Shown: piece after piece, positions 32,290 through 40,115 of the stretch
Numbering within the stretch: position 1 is the first letter of the stretch
Layout: the number at the start of each line of letters is the position of its first letter
Source of the DNA: Sphingomonadaceae bacterium 3R27C6
GTDB lineage: Bacteria > Pseudomonadota > Alphaproteobacteria > Sphingomonadales > Sphingomonadaceae
Reading direction: 5' to 3'
Assembly: GCA_005503215.1 (NCBI GenBank)
Contig: SCNS01000029.1
Coordinates: 1 to 60,399 of the forward strand
DNA length: 60,399 bases
The notes under the pieces: generated by a model
Database searches by the model: none
What the model was told of the DNA's origin: nothing
Seen by the model: only the letters and a program-made list of their open reading frames with translations
Position numbers and translations under genes: made by a program

Positions 32290-33027
32290 ATGGCCACTCC
32301 CGACACCGTCAGCTTCGGTTATGAACAGGTTCCCGCGGGCGAGAAGACCGCGATGGTCGGCGAAGTGTTCAGCCGCGTCGCGCGCAAATACGACATCATG
32401 AACGACGCGATGTCGGGCGGCATGCACCGGCTGTGGAAAGACCGCTTCGTGCGCCGCGTGAAGCCGCGCGAGGGCGAGACGATCCTCGACATGGCGGGCG
32501 GCACCGGCGACATCGCCTTTCGCATGGAGCGCTTCGGCGCGAGCATCACCGTCGCCGATATCAACCCCGACATGCTCGGCGTCGGCGTCGAACGCGCGGC
32601 CGAACGCGGCATCGACAGCCTCGTCTGGTCCGAACAGAATGCCGAGAAACTGTCGTTCCCCGACCAGTTTTTCGACGCCTATACGATCGCCTTCGGCATC
32701 CGCAACGTCACCGACATCCCGGCGGCGCTCAGGGAAGCGCACCGCGTGCTGCGCTATGGCGGGCGTTTCTTCTGCCTCGAATTTTCGACGAACGAATGGC
32801 CGGGCTTCGCGCAGGCTTATGACGCCTATTCGCACCACCTCGTCCCCAAGCTTGGCAAGCTGATCGCCGACGACGAGGACAGCTATCGCTATCTGATCGA
32901 ATCGATCCGCCGCTTCCCGCCGATGCCCAAGTTCGCGCAGATGATCCGCGACGCCGGCTTCACCGCGGTGAAGGTCGAGCCGATCCTCGGCGGCCTCGTC
33001 GCGATCCACAGCGGGTGGAAAGCTTGA
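32290..33027 (+). CDS. ubiE: Ubiquinone/menaquinone C-methyltransferase
   Basis: A 245-residue class I SAM methyltransferase. It methylates 2-polyprenyl-6-methoxy-1,4-benzoquinol in ubiquinone synthesis. SAM motif I is ILDMAGGTGDIAFR; the UbiE/COQ5 signature regions are ARKYDIMNDAMSGGMHRLWK near the N-terminus and AFGIRNVTDIPAALREAHRV. The C-terminus GLVAIHSGWKA is the family end. Start at 32290 (MATPDTVSFGY). Its last codons overlap the start of ubiB. Confidence 0.96.
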   Translation: MATPDTVSFGYEQVPAGEKTAMVGEVFSRVARKYDIMNDAMSGGMHRLWKDRFVRRVKPREGETILDMAGGTGDIAFRMERFGASITVADINPDMLGVGVERAAERGIDSLVWSEQNAEKLSFPDQFFDAYTIAFGIRNVTDIPAALREAHRVLRYGGRFFCLEFSTNEWPGFAQAYDAYSHHLVPKLGKLIADDEDSYRYLIESIRRFPPMPKFAQMIRDAGFTAVKVEPILGGLVAIHSGWKA

Positions 33028-34568
33028 CCCGTCCCGTCATCCACATAATGCGCCTGCTGAAATGGGGCCGCATCCTCGCGCGCCACGGTGCGCTGCGCGG
33101 GATCGAAGCTGCGCCCGAAACGCCGGCGGGGGTGAAGCGCCTGTGCCGGATTGCACGGCTGGGCACGATCCAGCCGAAAATCCCAGACTATGCCACCGCA
33201 TTTCAGGCGATCGGCCCCGCCGCGGTGAAACTCGGCCAGACGCTTGCGACGCGTCCCGACCTTGTCGGCGAAGAAGCGGCGCGCAATTTGCTGAGCCTGC
33301 AGGACGCACTCGCGCCCGTCGATTTCGACCGCATCAAGCAGGAAATCGAGGCGGTCTTCGAAACGCCGCTCGAAAGCCTCTACAGCGAATTCGATCCCGA
33401 ACCCGTCGGCTCGGCCTCGATCGCGCAGGTCCACCGCGCGGTCACGACCGACGGCCGCAAGGTCGCGGTGAAAGTCCGCCGCCCCGGCATCGACAAGCAG
33501 TTCGCGCGCGATATCGACACCTATGAATGGGCGGCGGCGCATCTCGAGGCGCTCGGCGGCGAAGCGACGCGGTTGCGCCCGCGCGAAGTGATCGCCAATT
33601 TCCGCCGCTGGACCTTGCGCGAACTCGACCTCCGCCGCGAGGCCGCCTCGGCGTCCGAACTCGCCGACGCGATGGTCGGGGTTCCGACCTATCAGGTCCC
33701 CGCGATCGACTGGGACCGCACCGCGAGCCGCGTGATGACGCTCGACTGGATCGACGGGATCAAGATTTCACACCGCGAGCAGCTGATTGCCGCGGGGCAC
33801 GACATGGAGGCGCTGTCGGCGAACCTCGTCAACGCCTTCTTGCGCCAGGCGATCGCCGAGGGTTTCTTTCACGCCGATATGCACCAGGGCAATTTGTTCG
33901 TGAAAGCCGACGGCACGATCGCCGCGGTCGACTTTGGCATCATGGGGCGGATCAACCGGCAGGCGCGCTACTGGCTCGCCGAGATCCTCTATGGCCTGAC
34001 CACGGGCAATTACCGCCGCGTCGCCGAAATCCATTTCGAAGCGCAATATGTGCCCGACTATCATAATGTCGAGGAGTTCGCGACGGCGCTCCGCGCGGTC
34101 GGCGAGCCCATGCGCGGCAAGCCGGTGAGCGAGCTGAGCGTCGGGCAGATGCTCGACGGGCTGTTCGCGATCACGCGCGATTTCGACATGCAGACGCAGC
34201 CGCATCTCCTCCTCCTCCAGAAAACGATGGTGATGGTCGAGGGCGTCGCGACGATGCTCAATCCGAAGATCAATATGTGGGACGTGTCGGGGCCGTTCGT
34301 CAGCGAATGGATCCGCGACGAACTCGGCCCCGAGGCCGCGCTCGCCGACGGTTTGCGCGAACAGGGCAAGACGCTGGCGCTGATCCCCCACATCATCCGC
34401 CGCCTCGACGCGCAATTGCCGAAGAAAGGCGCCGCGCCGCCCGCGCCGCCGCTGCCCGACATCGCGCTGATGTGGGACGTGGGCGAGAAAAAGCGCTGGT
34501 GGCGCTATGCGCTGACCGCGCTCGCGGGCGCCGCGGCGGGCGCCGGCATCCTGAACTGGCTGGGCTGA
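33024..34568 (+). CDS. ubiB: Ubiquinone biosynthesis protein UbiB (atypical kinase)
   Basis: A 514-residue ABC1/ADCK-family protein kinase-like ATPase needed for aerobic ubiquinone synthesis. It has the N-terminal KxGQ motif (PAAVKLGQTLATRPDL), the Ala-rich loop GSASIAQVHRA, VAVKVRRPGI with the ATP-binding Lys, HADMHQGNLFV for catalysis and AVDFGIMGRI as the DFG-like metal site. A C-terminal membrane helix (ALTALAGAAAGAGILNWLG) anchors it. I chose the TTG at 33024; a GTG at 33015 is three codons upstream. Both overlap ubiE. Confidence 0.95.
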   Translation: MTRPVIHIMRLLKWGRILARHGALRGIEAAPETPAGVKRLCRIARLGTIQPKIPDYATAFQAIGPAAVKLGQTLATRPDLVGEEAARNLLSLQDALAPVDFDRIKQEIEAVFETPLESLYSEFDPEPVGSASIAQVHRAVTTDGRKVAVKVRRPGIDKQFARDIDTYEWAAAHLEALGGEATRLRPREVIANFRRWTLRELDLRREAASASELADAMVGVPTYQVPAIDWDRTASRVMTLDWIDGIKISHREQLIAAGHDMEALSANLVNAFLRQAIAEGFFHADMHQGNLFVKADGTIAAVDFGIMGRINRQARYWLAEILYGLTTGNYRRVAEIHFEAQYVPDYHNVEEFATALRAVGEPMRGKPVSELSVGQMLDGLFAITRDFDMQTQPHLLLLQKTMVMVEGVATMLNPKINMWDVSGPFVSEWIRDELGPEAALADGLREQGKTLALIPHIIRRLDAQLPKKGAAPPAPPLPDIALMWDVGEKKRWWRYALTALAGAAAGAGILNWLG

Positions 34569-34677
34569 CCCTCGTTCATCGGGCCGGGAATTAGCTGGTT
34601 ACCGGACATTTACCTTAAATCGTTAAGCGTGGACCTCGACCAACCCGGACGTGAAATCCGGACAGAACCGAGGTTTC

Positions 34678-35802
34678 ATGCGCCACGACATCCTGAATGC
34701 CGACAAGATCCTGCCGGTCGACACCCTGCCTCTCGAGGTGGCGGTCGTGGTGCCGACGCTCAACGAAGCCGCCAATGTCGAAAAACTGATCGAAAAACTC
34801 TCGGTCGTGCTCGCGGGGCGCGGCTGGGAAGTCGTCTTCGTCGACGATAATTCGCCCGACGGGACGAGCGAACTGGTGCGCCGCATCGGCCGCGGATCGC
34901 GGCATGTGCGCATCGTCCAGCGCGTCGGCCGCCGCGGCCTGTCGTCGGCGGTGGTCGAGGGCATATTGGCGACCGCCGCGCCCGTGGTCGCGGTGATGGA
35001 CGGCGACCTCCAGCATAGCGAGGACGCGCTGCCACGGCTGATCGACGCGATCGCGGGCGGAGCCGATATCGCGGTGGGCACGCGCTATGTCGCGGGCGGC
35101 GGGATCGGCGAATGGGACCAGGACCGCGCGCGGATGAGCCGCCTCGCGACGCGCGCCGGACAGATCGCGCTCGGCACCGATGTGTCCGATCCGATGAGCG
35201 GATTCTTCGCGGTTCGCCGCGATGCCTTCGAACGCGCGCTGCCGCGCCTCTCGGCGATCGGGTTCAAGATATTGATCGACATATTGGCGTCGAGCCCGGC
35301 GCCGCTGAAGGTCGCCGAAATCCCCTATCAATTCCGCACCCGCGAGGCGGGCGAGAGCAAGATCGGCGCGCGCGTGATCGCCGAATATGCCGAACTGATC
35401 GCCGACAAGACGATCGGCCGCTTCGTCCCCGTCCGCCTGCTCAAATTCCTGATGGTCGGCGGGCTCGGCGTGTTCGTCCACCTCGCCGTCCTGCGCACGA
35501 TCCTCGGCACCGGCAGCGCCTTTGTCACCGCGCAGACCAGCGCCGTGATCACCGCTATCGCGTTCAACTTCTTCCTCAACAACAGCTTCACCTACGCCGA
35601 CCGCAAGCTCAAAGGCTGGCGCCTGGTCGGCGGCCTTGCCAGCTTCTATGCGATTTCGGCGCTCGGCGCGGTCGCCAATATCGGCATCGGCACGTGGATG
35701 GCCGGGCATGACGAGCGCTGGTGGGTGGCGGGGGTTGCGGGCGTGCTGGTCGGTGCGATCTGGAACTTCGCGATGTCGTCGGCGCTCACATGGCGCAAAT
35801 GA
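34678..35802 (+). CDS. Family 2 glycosyltransferase fused to a GtrA-like membrane domain
   Basis: A 374-residue protein. Residues 20-235 form a dolichyl-phosphate-mannose-synthase-like GT2 domain: VAVVVPTLNEAANV, VVFVDDNSPDGTSELV and the DxD-type VAVMDGDLQHSEDALP. Residues about 245-370 form four membrane helices of a GtrA domain (LLKFLMVGGLGVFVHLAVL, FNFFLNNSFTYADR). Such fusions transfer sugars onto polyprenyl phosphate and flip the product. The ATG at 34678 has GAGG 5 nt upstream. It couples to the following membrane-protein gene (ATGA overlap). Confidence 0.88.
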   Translation: MRHDILNADKILPVDTLPLEVAVVVPTLNEAANVEKLIEKLSVVLAGRGWEVVFVDDNSPDGTSELVRRIGRGSRHVRIVQRVGRRGLSSAVVEGILATAAPVVAVMDGDLQHSEDALPRLIDAIAGGADIAVGTRYVAGGGIGEWDQDRARMSRLATRAGQIALGTDVSDPMSGFFAVRRDAFERALPRLSAIGFKILIDILASSPAPLKVAEIPYQFRTREAGESKIGARVIAEYAELIADKTIGRFVPVRLLKFLMVGGLGVFVHLAVLRTILGTGSAFVTAQTSAVITAIAFNFFLNNSFTYADRKLKGWRLVGGLASFYAISALGAVANIGIGTWMAGHDERWWVAGVAGVLVGAIWNFAMSSALTWRK

Positions 35803-36902
35803 CGACGGGCGCACCGGGCTGGAACCGCTTCGCCGGGGTTTCGCGCCCCGTCGCCGCGGCGGTTCTGGGTCTGCTGGCGCTGCTGATGGCCTGGGGCGCG
35901 GCGGGCGGTGTCGGCCGCGATCATGTCGCGGTCGCAAAGCCCACGTCGGCGCAATTCGACGGCCTCGTCGGCGATCATGCGCTCTACGCGCGCATCGCGG
36001 CGCGGGTCGATGCGGGCGAATCCTATTATGCTGCGGCCGCCGCCGAACACCGCGCCGGCGATTATCCGCTGCGCCCCTTTGTGACGGTCCGTTTGCCGGC
36101 GCTGGCCTATATCGTCGCCGCGCTGGGCGAACGGAAGGCGATGCTGCTCTTCCTCGTCATCGGCGGCGCGGCCATCCTTGCCTGGTATCGGCGGCTGCGG
36201 ACCGAGCCCGCGCTCCCCCGCTACGCCGCGGTCGGCGCGCTATTCGTCGCGGCCAACCTGACGCAGCTCGCCGCGCGCGAGTGGCTGTTCATCCACGAAG
36301 CCGCGGCGGGCGTGCTCCTCGCGCTCGCGCTTGCGCTCTATCGCCCCGCCCGTCTGTGGTGGACCATGGCGATCGTCGCCGCAGCGCTCGCGATCCGCGA
36401 GACGATACTTCCCGTAGCGATGCTGTTCGGGCTTTTCGCGCTGATCGATCGCGACTGGCGCGCCGCAGCGGGCTGGCTGGCAGTCGGGCTATGCTTCGCG
36501 GCCGGCCTCGCGGCGCATATCGCGGCGCTGGCGGCGGTGACGACCCCCGCCGACGCCGCGAGCCAGGGCTGGAACGGACAGGGCGGCTGGATCGCCTATC
36601 TGTCGTTCGTCCAGGCATCGTCGCTGCTGCGTTTTTTTGCGGGATGGGTCGGCGCGCTGCTCGTGCCGCTCGCGCTGCTCGGCTGGGCGGCATGGCGCTC
36701 GCGGCTCGGGCTCGCCATGCTGCTGATCCAGCTCGGCTATGCGGCGCTGCTGATGCTCTTTGCGCGCCCCGCCAATTTCTATTGGGCGATGCTCGTCACG
36801 CCGACTTTGTTCATCGGCCTCGCCTTCGCACCCGCCGCGCTGACCGCGTTGGTGCGATCCTTGCGACAGCCGATGCGCGCGATTCCCGCTGCTGCGATTT
36901 AG
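35799..36902 (+). CDS. Polytopic membrane protein (glycosyltransferase-like, unassigned)
   Basis: A 367-residue protein with about 9 hydrophobic helices and an early periplasmic-type loop (GGVGRDHVAVAKPTSAQFDG). The DHALYARIAARVDAGESYY region, after the first helix, resembles the GT-C fold of polyprenyl-phosphate-sugar-dependent transferases (GT87/PMT-like), in which an early Asp is catalytic. I cannot fix the family. It overlaps the GT2-GtrA gene by 4 bp, which supports a polyprenyl-sugar user partnered to its maker. An ATG 9 bp upstream (35790) is an alternative start. Confidence 0.7.
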   Translation: MTTGAPGWNRFAGVSRPVAAAVLGLLALLMAWGAAGGVGRDHVAVAKPTSAQFDGLVGDHALYARIAARVDAGESYYAAAAAEHRAGDYPLRPFVTVRLPALAYIVAALGERKAMLLFLVIGGAAILAWYRRLRTEPALPRYAAVGALFVAANLTQLAAREWLFIHEAAAGVLLALALALYRPARLWWTMAIVAAALAIRETILPVAMLFGLFALIDRDWRAAAGWLAVGLCFAAGLAAHIAALAAVTTPADAASQGWNGQGGWIAYLSFVQASSLLRFFAGWVGALLVPLALLGWAAWRSRLGLAMLLIQLGYAALLMLFARPANFYWAMLVTPTLFIGLAFAPAALTALVRSLRQPMRAIPAAAI

Positions 36903-36958
36903 GCGTCCGCTTGAACTGAAGCGAGGAAGCGCATAACTGATGCGCGAAGGAGACGGCG

Positions 36959-37012
36959 ATGAATCAAACCCAGTCGATCGCCGCCCGCTCGCGGCAGGCT
37001 TGCCACCGCTGA
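36959..37012 (+). CDS. Putative 17-aa leader peptide upstream of coaBC
   Basis: A 17-codon frame (MNQTQSIAARSRQACHR) starts at an ATG with a good GAAGGAGACGGCG ribosome site and ends in TGATG, sharing its last A with the coaBC start. coaBC itself has no clear ribosome site, so translation may depend on re-initiation after this peptide. The peptide is not a known protein. Confidence 0.5.
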   Translation: MNQTQSIAARSRQACHR

Positions 37013-38352
37013 TGTCCGCTTCGCGCATTCTTTTGATCATTGGCGGCGGCATCGCGGCCTATAAATCGATTGAGCTCGTCCGCCTGCTGCGCAAGGCGGG
37101 CTATGTCGTGCGCTGCGTCATCACGCGCGCGGGCGAGCAGTTCGTGACGCCGCTGACGCTCGCGGCATTGAGCGAGAGCAAGGTCTATACCAACCTCTTC
37201 GACCTCAAGGACGAGGTCGAGATGGGGCATATCCAGCTCAGCCGCGAGGCCGATCTGGTGGTTGTCGCGCCGGCGACCGCCGATCTTTTGGCGAAGATGG
37301 CGGCGGGGATCGCCGACGACCTCGCGACGACATTGCTGCTCGCGACCGATAAGCCGGTGCTCGCGGCGCCCGCGATGAACGTGCGAATGTGGCTGCACGC
37401 CGCGACGCGACGCAATATCGCGACCTTGCGCGGCGATGGCGTGACCGTGATGGAACCCGACGAGGGCGAGATGGCGTGCGGCGAATATGGCCCGGGCCGC
37501 CTGCCCGAGCCGGAGGCGATCAAGGCCGCGATCGAAGCGGCGCTCCAGTCCCCCTCCCGCTTGCGGGAGGGGCCAGGGGAGGGTCTGTCCCGGTCACCCA
37601 ACCCAACAAGCCCTCCCCCGACCCCTCCCGCAAGCGGGAGGGGAGAAATGGACGGCCAGCCCGACTTCGCCGACGAAAATCACCGCCCGCTCTATGGCCG
37701 CCGCATCCTGATCACCGCCGGCCCGACGCACGAACCGATCGACCCGGTACGCTACATCGCCAACCGGTCGAGCGGGAAGCAGGGCTTTGCGATTGCCGCC
37801 GCCGCGGCGGAAGCCGGCGCCGAGGTGCTGCTGATCGCCGGCCCCGTGCCGCTGCCGACCCCGCCCGGCGTGGTCCGCGTCGATGTCGAGACCGCGGTCG
37901 AGATGGCCGCCGAGGTGCAGCAAGGCCTTCCCGTCGATGCCGCGATCATGGTCGCCGCGGTCGCCGACTGGCGCGCCGCCGACGCCGCGCCGCAAAAGAT
38001 CAAGAAGGACGGCAGCGGGCAGGTTCCGCCGCTCGCGCTCGCCGAAAATCCCGACATCCTCGCCGGCCTCGCCAAATCGCCCGAACGCCCCAAACTGCTG
38101 ATCGGCTTTGCCGCCGAAACCAACGACGTGATCGCGCATGCCGAGGCCAAGCTTGCGCGCAAGGGATGCGACTGGATCGTCGCGAACGACGTCGCGGCCG
38201 ACCCGATGGGCGGCGAAAACAACCGGGTGCATATCGTTAGCAAAGACGGCGTAGACAGCTGGGACCGGCTTCCCAAGCAGGCCGTCGCCCGCAAATTGAT
38301 GGAAAAGATCGCCGATGAGCTCGAAAAAAATTCACCCCTTGAAAGAGATTGA
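37012..38352 (+). CDS. coaBC: Bifunctional phosphopantothenoylcysteine decarboxylase/synthetase
   Basis: A 446-residue CoA-synthesis enzyme. The N-terminal CoaC flavoprotein has GGGIAAYKSIELVRLLR, active-site His in EMGHIQLSREADL, the PAMN motif and the flap Cys in MACGEYGPGRLPEP. The C-terminal CoaB starts about residue 227 with ILITAGPTHEPIDPVRYIAN and has IGFAAETNDVI. Between them, about 32 residues are encoded by an in-frame palindromic DNA repeat (37551-37643), giving a Pro/Ser/Gly-rich linker. The frame stays open throughout. The ATG at 37012 overlaps the upstream leader stop; dut overlaps the 3' end by 38 bp. Confidence 0.95.
   Translation: MSASRILLIIGGGIAAYKSIELVRLLRKAGYVVRCVITRAGEQFVTPLTLAALSESKVYTNLFDLKDEVEMGHIQLSREADLVVVAPATADLLAKMAAGIADDLATTLLLATDKPVLAAPAMNVRMWLHAATRRNIATLRGDGVTVMEPDEGEMACGEYGPGRLPEPEAIKAAIEAALQSPSRLREGPGEGLSRSPNPTSPPPTPPASGRGEMDGQPDFADENHRPLYGRRILITAGPTHEPIDPVRYIANRSSGKQGFAIAAAAAEAGAEVLLIAGPVPLPTPPGVVRVDVETAVEMAAEVQQGLPVDAAIMVAAVADWRAADAAPQKIKKDGSGQVPPLALAENPDILAGLAKSPERPKLLIGFAAETNDVIAHAEAKLARKGCDWIVANDVAADPMGGENNRVHIVSKDGVDSWDRLPKQAVARKLMEKIADELEKNSPLERD
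37551..37643. repeat. Palindromic repeat within the coaBC coding sequence
   Basis: CCCCTCCCGCTTGCGGGAGG begins at 37551 and the near-inverse CCCCTCCCGCAAGCGGGAGG at 37622, each a hairpin. The pair encloses about 50 bp of GC-rich filler. It resembles the yihA-GST intergenic element at 18670-18829. It keeps the coaBC frame open. Confidence 0.85.
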
Positions 38353-38863
38353 GATCGCCATCCAGCGGCTGCCCAACGGCGGCGGCCTGCCCCTGCCCGC
38401 CTATGCCAGCGATGGCGCGGCGGGAATGGACGTCGTCGCGGCCGAGACGCTGACGCTGCGCCCCGGCGCGCGCCACGCGGTCGCGACCGGCTTCGCAATG
38501 GCGATCCCGGCCGGTTACGAGGTCCAGGTGCGTCCGCGCTCGGGCCTCGCACTCAAACATGGCGTCACCTGCCTCAACACGCCCGGGACGATCGACAGCG
38601 ACTATCGCGGCGAAGTGAAGGTGATCCTCGCGAACCTCGGCGACGAGGCGTTCGAGATCAAACGCGGCGACCGCATTGCGCAGCTCGTCCCCGCACCCGT
38701 CCAGCGCGCGGCCTTTGCCGAGGTCGCGACGCTTGATGAGACCGTGCGCGGCGCGGGCGGTTTCGGATCGACGGGGGTCGAGAGCGATGCGGTCGACGAG
38801 ACCGCGGACATGGCGGGCCTCGCTTCGCTGTCGGGCATCAAGCTGCGGCGGCCGGTCGACTAG
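38315..38863 (+). CDS. dut: Deoxyuridine 5'-triphosphate nucleotidohydrolase (dUTPase)
   Basis: A 182-residue trimeric dUTPase that removes dUTP and supplies dUMP. All five motifs are present: AGMDV, RPRSGLA, TPGTIDSDYRGEVKV, RIAQLVPAP and GGFGSTG. The last normally lies at the C-terminus, but here 28 more residues (VESDAVDETADMAGLASLSG...) follow. Start ATG at 38315 overlaps the end of coaBC in another frame, a conserved coaBC-dut arrangement. The extension's effect on the flexible C-terminal arm is unknown. Confidence 0.95.
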   Translation: MSSKKIHPLKEIEIAIQRLPNGGGLPLPAYASDGAAGMDVVAAETLTLRPGARHAVATGFAMAIPAGYEVQVRPRSGLALKHGVTCLNTPGTIDSDYRGEVKVILANLGDEAFEIKRGDRIAQLVPAPVQRAAFAEVATLDETVRGAGGFGSTGVESDAVDETADMAGLASLSGIKLRRPVD

Positions 38864-38864
38864 T

Positions 38865-39614
38865 TTGCTGAGCGACGCCGAACTCGACCGCTATGCCCGC
38901 CAGATCATCCTGCCGGCCTTTGGCGGCGCGGGACAGGCGAAGCTGAAGGGCGCGCATGTCGCGGTGATCGGCGCGGGCGGGATCGGCTGTCCCGCGATCA
39001 TCTATCTGGCGGCGGCGGGCGTAGGCAAGCTCTCGATCATCGATCATGACGTGATCGAGCTGTCGAACCTGCAGCGGCAGTCGCTGTTCACCGATGCCGA
39101 TATCGGCGCGCGCAAGGCCGATGTTGCGGCCAGCGCGGCGCGGCGGATCAATCCGCATGTCGATGCCATCGCGGTCGCCGAAAGGCTCGATTCGAGCAAC
39201 GCCGAGACGCTGCTGGCGGGCGCAAGCCTGATCCTCGACGGCTGCGACAATTTCGGCACCCGGCTCGCCGTGAACCGCGCCGCCGTCGCGCTGCACATTC
39301 CGCTGCTCAGCGCCGCGATCGGCGCCTTCGAGGGGCAGGTCGCGCTCTACGAAGGCTGGCGCGCGGAGTGCGCCTGCTATGCGTGCCTGGTCGGCTCCGA
39401 TCCCGACCGCGAAGGCATTAATTGCGCCGAAACCGGCGTGATGGGCGCGCTCGCGGGGATGATCGGCACGATGGCGGCGCTCGAGACGGTGCGCGCGCTC
39501 ACCGGCCTTGGGTCGTCCTTGACCGGCCGGCTCGCGATCGTCGATATGCTCGACAGGCGCTGGCGCGAGGTTGGCGTCCCGAAGGATCCGCTATGCCCGG
39601 TCTGCCGAGCCTGA
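38865..39614 (+). CDS. HesA/MoeB/ThiF family E1-like adenylyltransferase
   Basis: A 249-residue E1-like enzyme. The ATP-binding Rossmann motif is VAVIGAGGIGCPAIIYLAAA; the adenylation Asp region is DGCDNFGTRLAVNRAAV. Cys in INCAETGVMGALAG is at the MoeB-type thioester position. Zinc ligands are CYAC and CPVC (C-terminus). Such enzymes adenylate ThiS or MoaD for thiamine or molybdopterin sulfur transfer, but no ThiS/MoaD partner is present here. It starts at TTG 38865, 1 bp after dut. The next gene, DsrE-like, overlaps its 3' end by 22 bp. Confidence 0.85.
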   Translation: MLSDAELDRYARQIILPAFGGAGQAKLKGAHVAVIGAGGIGCPAIIYLAAAGVGKLSIIDHDVIELSNLQRQSLFTDADIGARKADVAASAARRINPHVDAIAVAERLDSSNAETLLAGASLILDGCDNFGTRLAVNRAAVALHIPLLSAAIGAFEGQVALYEGWRAECACYACLVGSDPDREGINCAETGVMGALAGMIGTMAALETVRALTGLGSSLTGRLAIVDMLDRRWREVGVPKDPLCPVCRA

Positions 39615-39967
39615 ACATCATCGTCGCGGTCGCCGAGGGACGGCGGCTTTACGCCGCGCTCGAAGCGGGGATGGCGGCGGCGGCGCTGGGCCGGCCGGTG
39701 CGGATCTTCCTGCAGGGCGAGGCCGCGGCGCTGCTGCGCGACCCGGTTGCTTTCGCCGGCGACGAGGCGCGCCGCGCCGCCGGACAGCCCGATCTCGCCT
39801 GGCTCGTCGAAGAGGCGATCGCGATGGAGGTCGACCTTTTCGTCTGCCAGTCGGGCATGGCGCTCGTCGGCATCGCGGCAACCGAACTCGTACCGCATGT
39901 TCGCGCCGCGGGGCTGGTCAGCTTTCTCGCCGAGGTCGGCGCCGAGGACCGACTGATCGTTTATTGA
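39593..39967 (+). CDS. DsrE/DsrF-like family protein
   Basis: A 124-residue protein with the DsrE-like alpha/beta fold: LNIIVAVAEGRRLYAALEAG, GRPVRIFLQGEAAALLRDP and a Cys in MEVDLFVCQSGMALVG at the position of the persulfide-carrying Cys of DsrE/TusD-like proteins. DsrE relatives carry sulfane sulfur. Overlap with the E1-like gene suggests a shared sulfur-relay role, which is inference. Start ATG at 39593 lies inside the preceding gene. An intergenic repeat follows 3 bp after the stop codon. Confidence 0.78.
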   Translation: MPGLPSLNIIVAVAEGRRLYAALEAGMAAAALGRPVRIFLQGEAAALLRDPVAFAGDEARRAAGQPDLAWLVEEAIAMEVDLFVCQSGMALVGIAATELVPHVRAAGLVSFLAEVGAEDRLIVY

Positions 39968-39970
39968 TCT

Positions 39971-40109
39971 GGATCCTCCCTGTGCCGAAGGCATGGGGAG
40001 GTGGCAGCGCGAAGCGCTGACGGAGGGGCTAATGGCGCGACGTCGCTGCCGCTCCACCACCGCTACGGCGGCGGTCCCCCTCCCCCACGGCTTCGCCGCA
40101 GGGGGGATC
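39971..40109 (-). repeat. Intergenic palindromic repeat, copy B
   Basis: Inverted relative to copy A at 8162-8295; on the minus strand it has the same order of blocks, including GAGGGGGACCGCCG and AGCCCCTCCGTCAGCGCT. It occupies the gap between the DsrE-like gene and the lipoprotein methyltransferase gene, whose 3' ends converge here. Confidence 0.8.
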
Positions 40110-40115
40110 AAAGCG

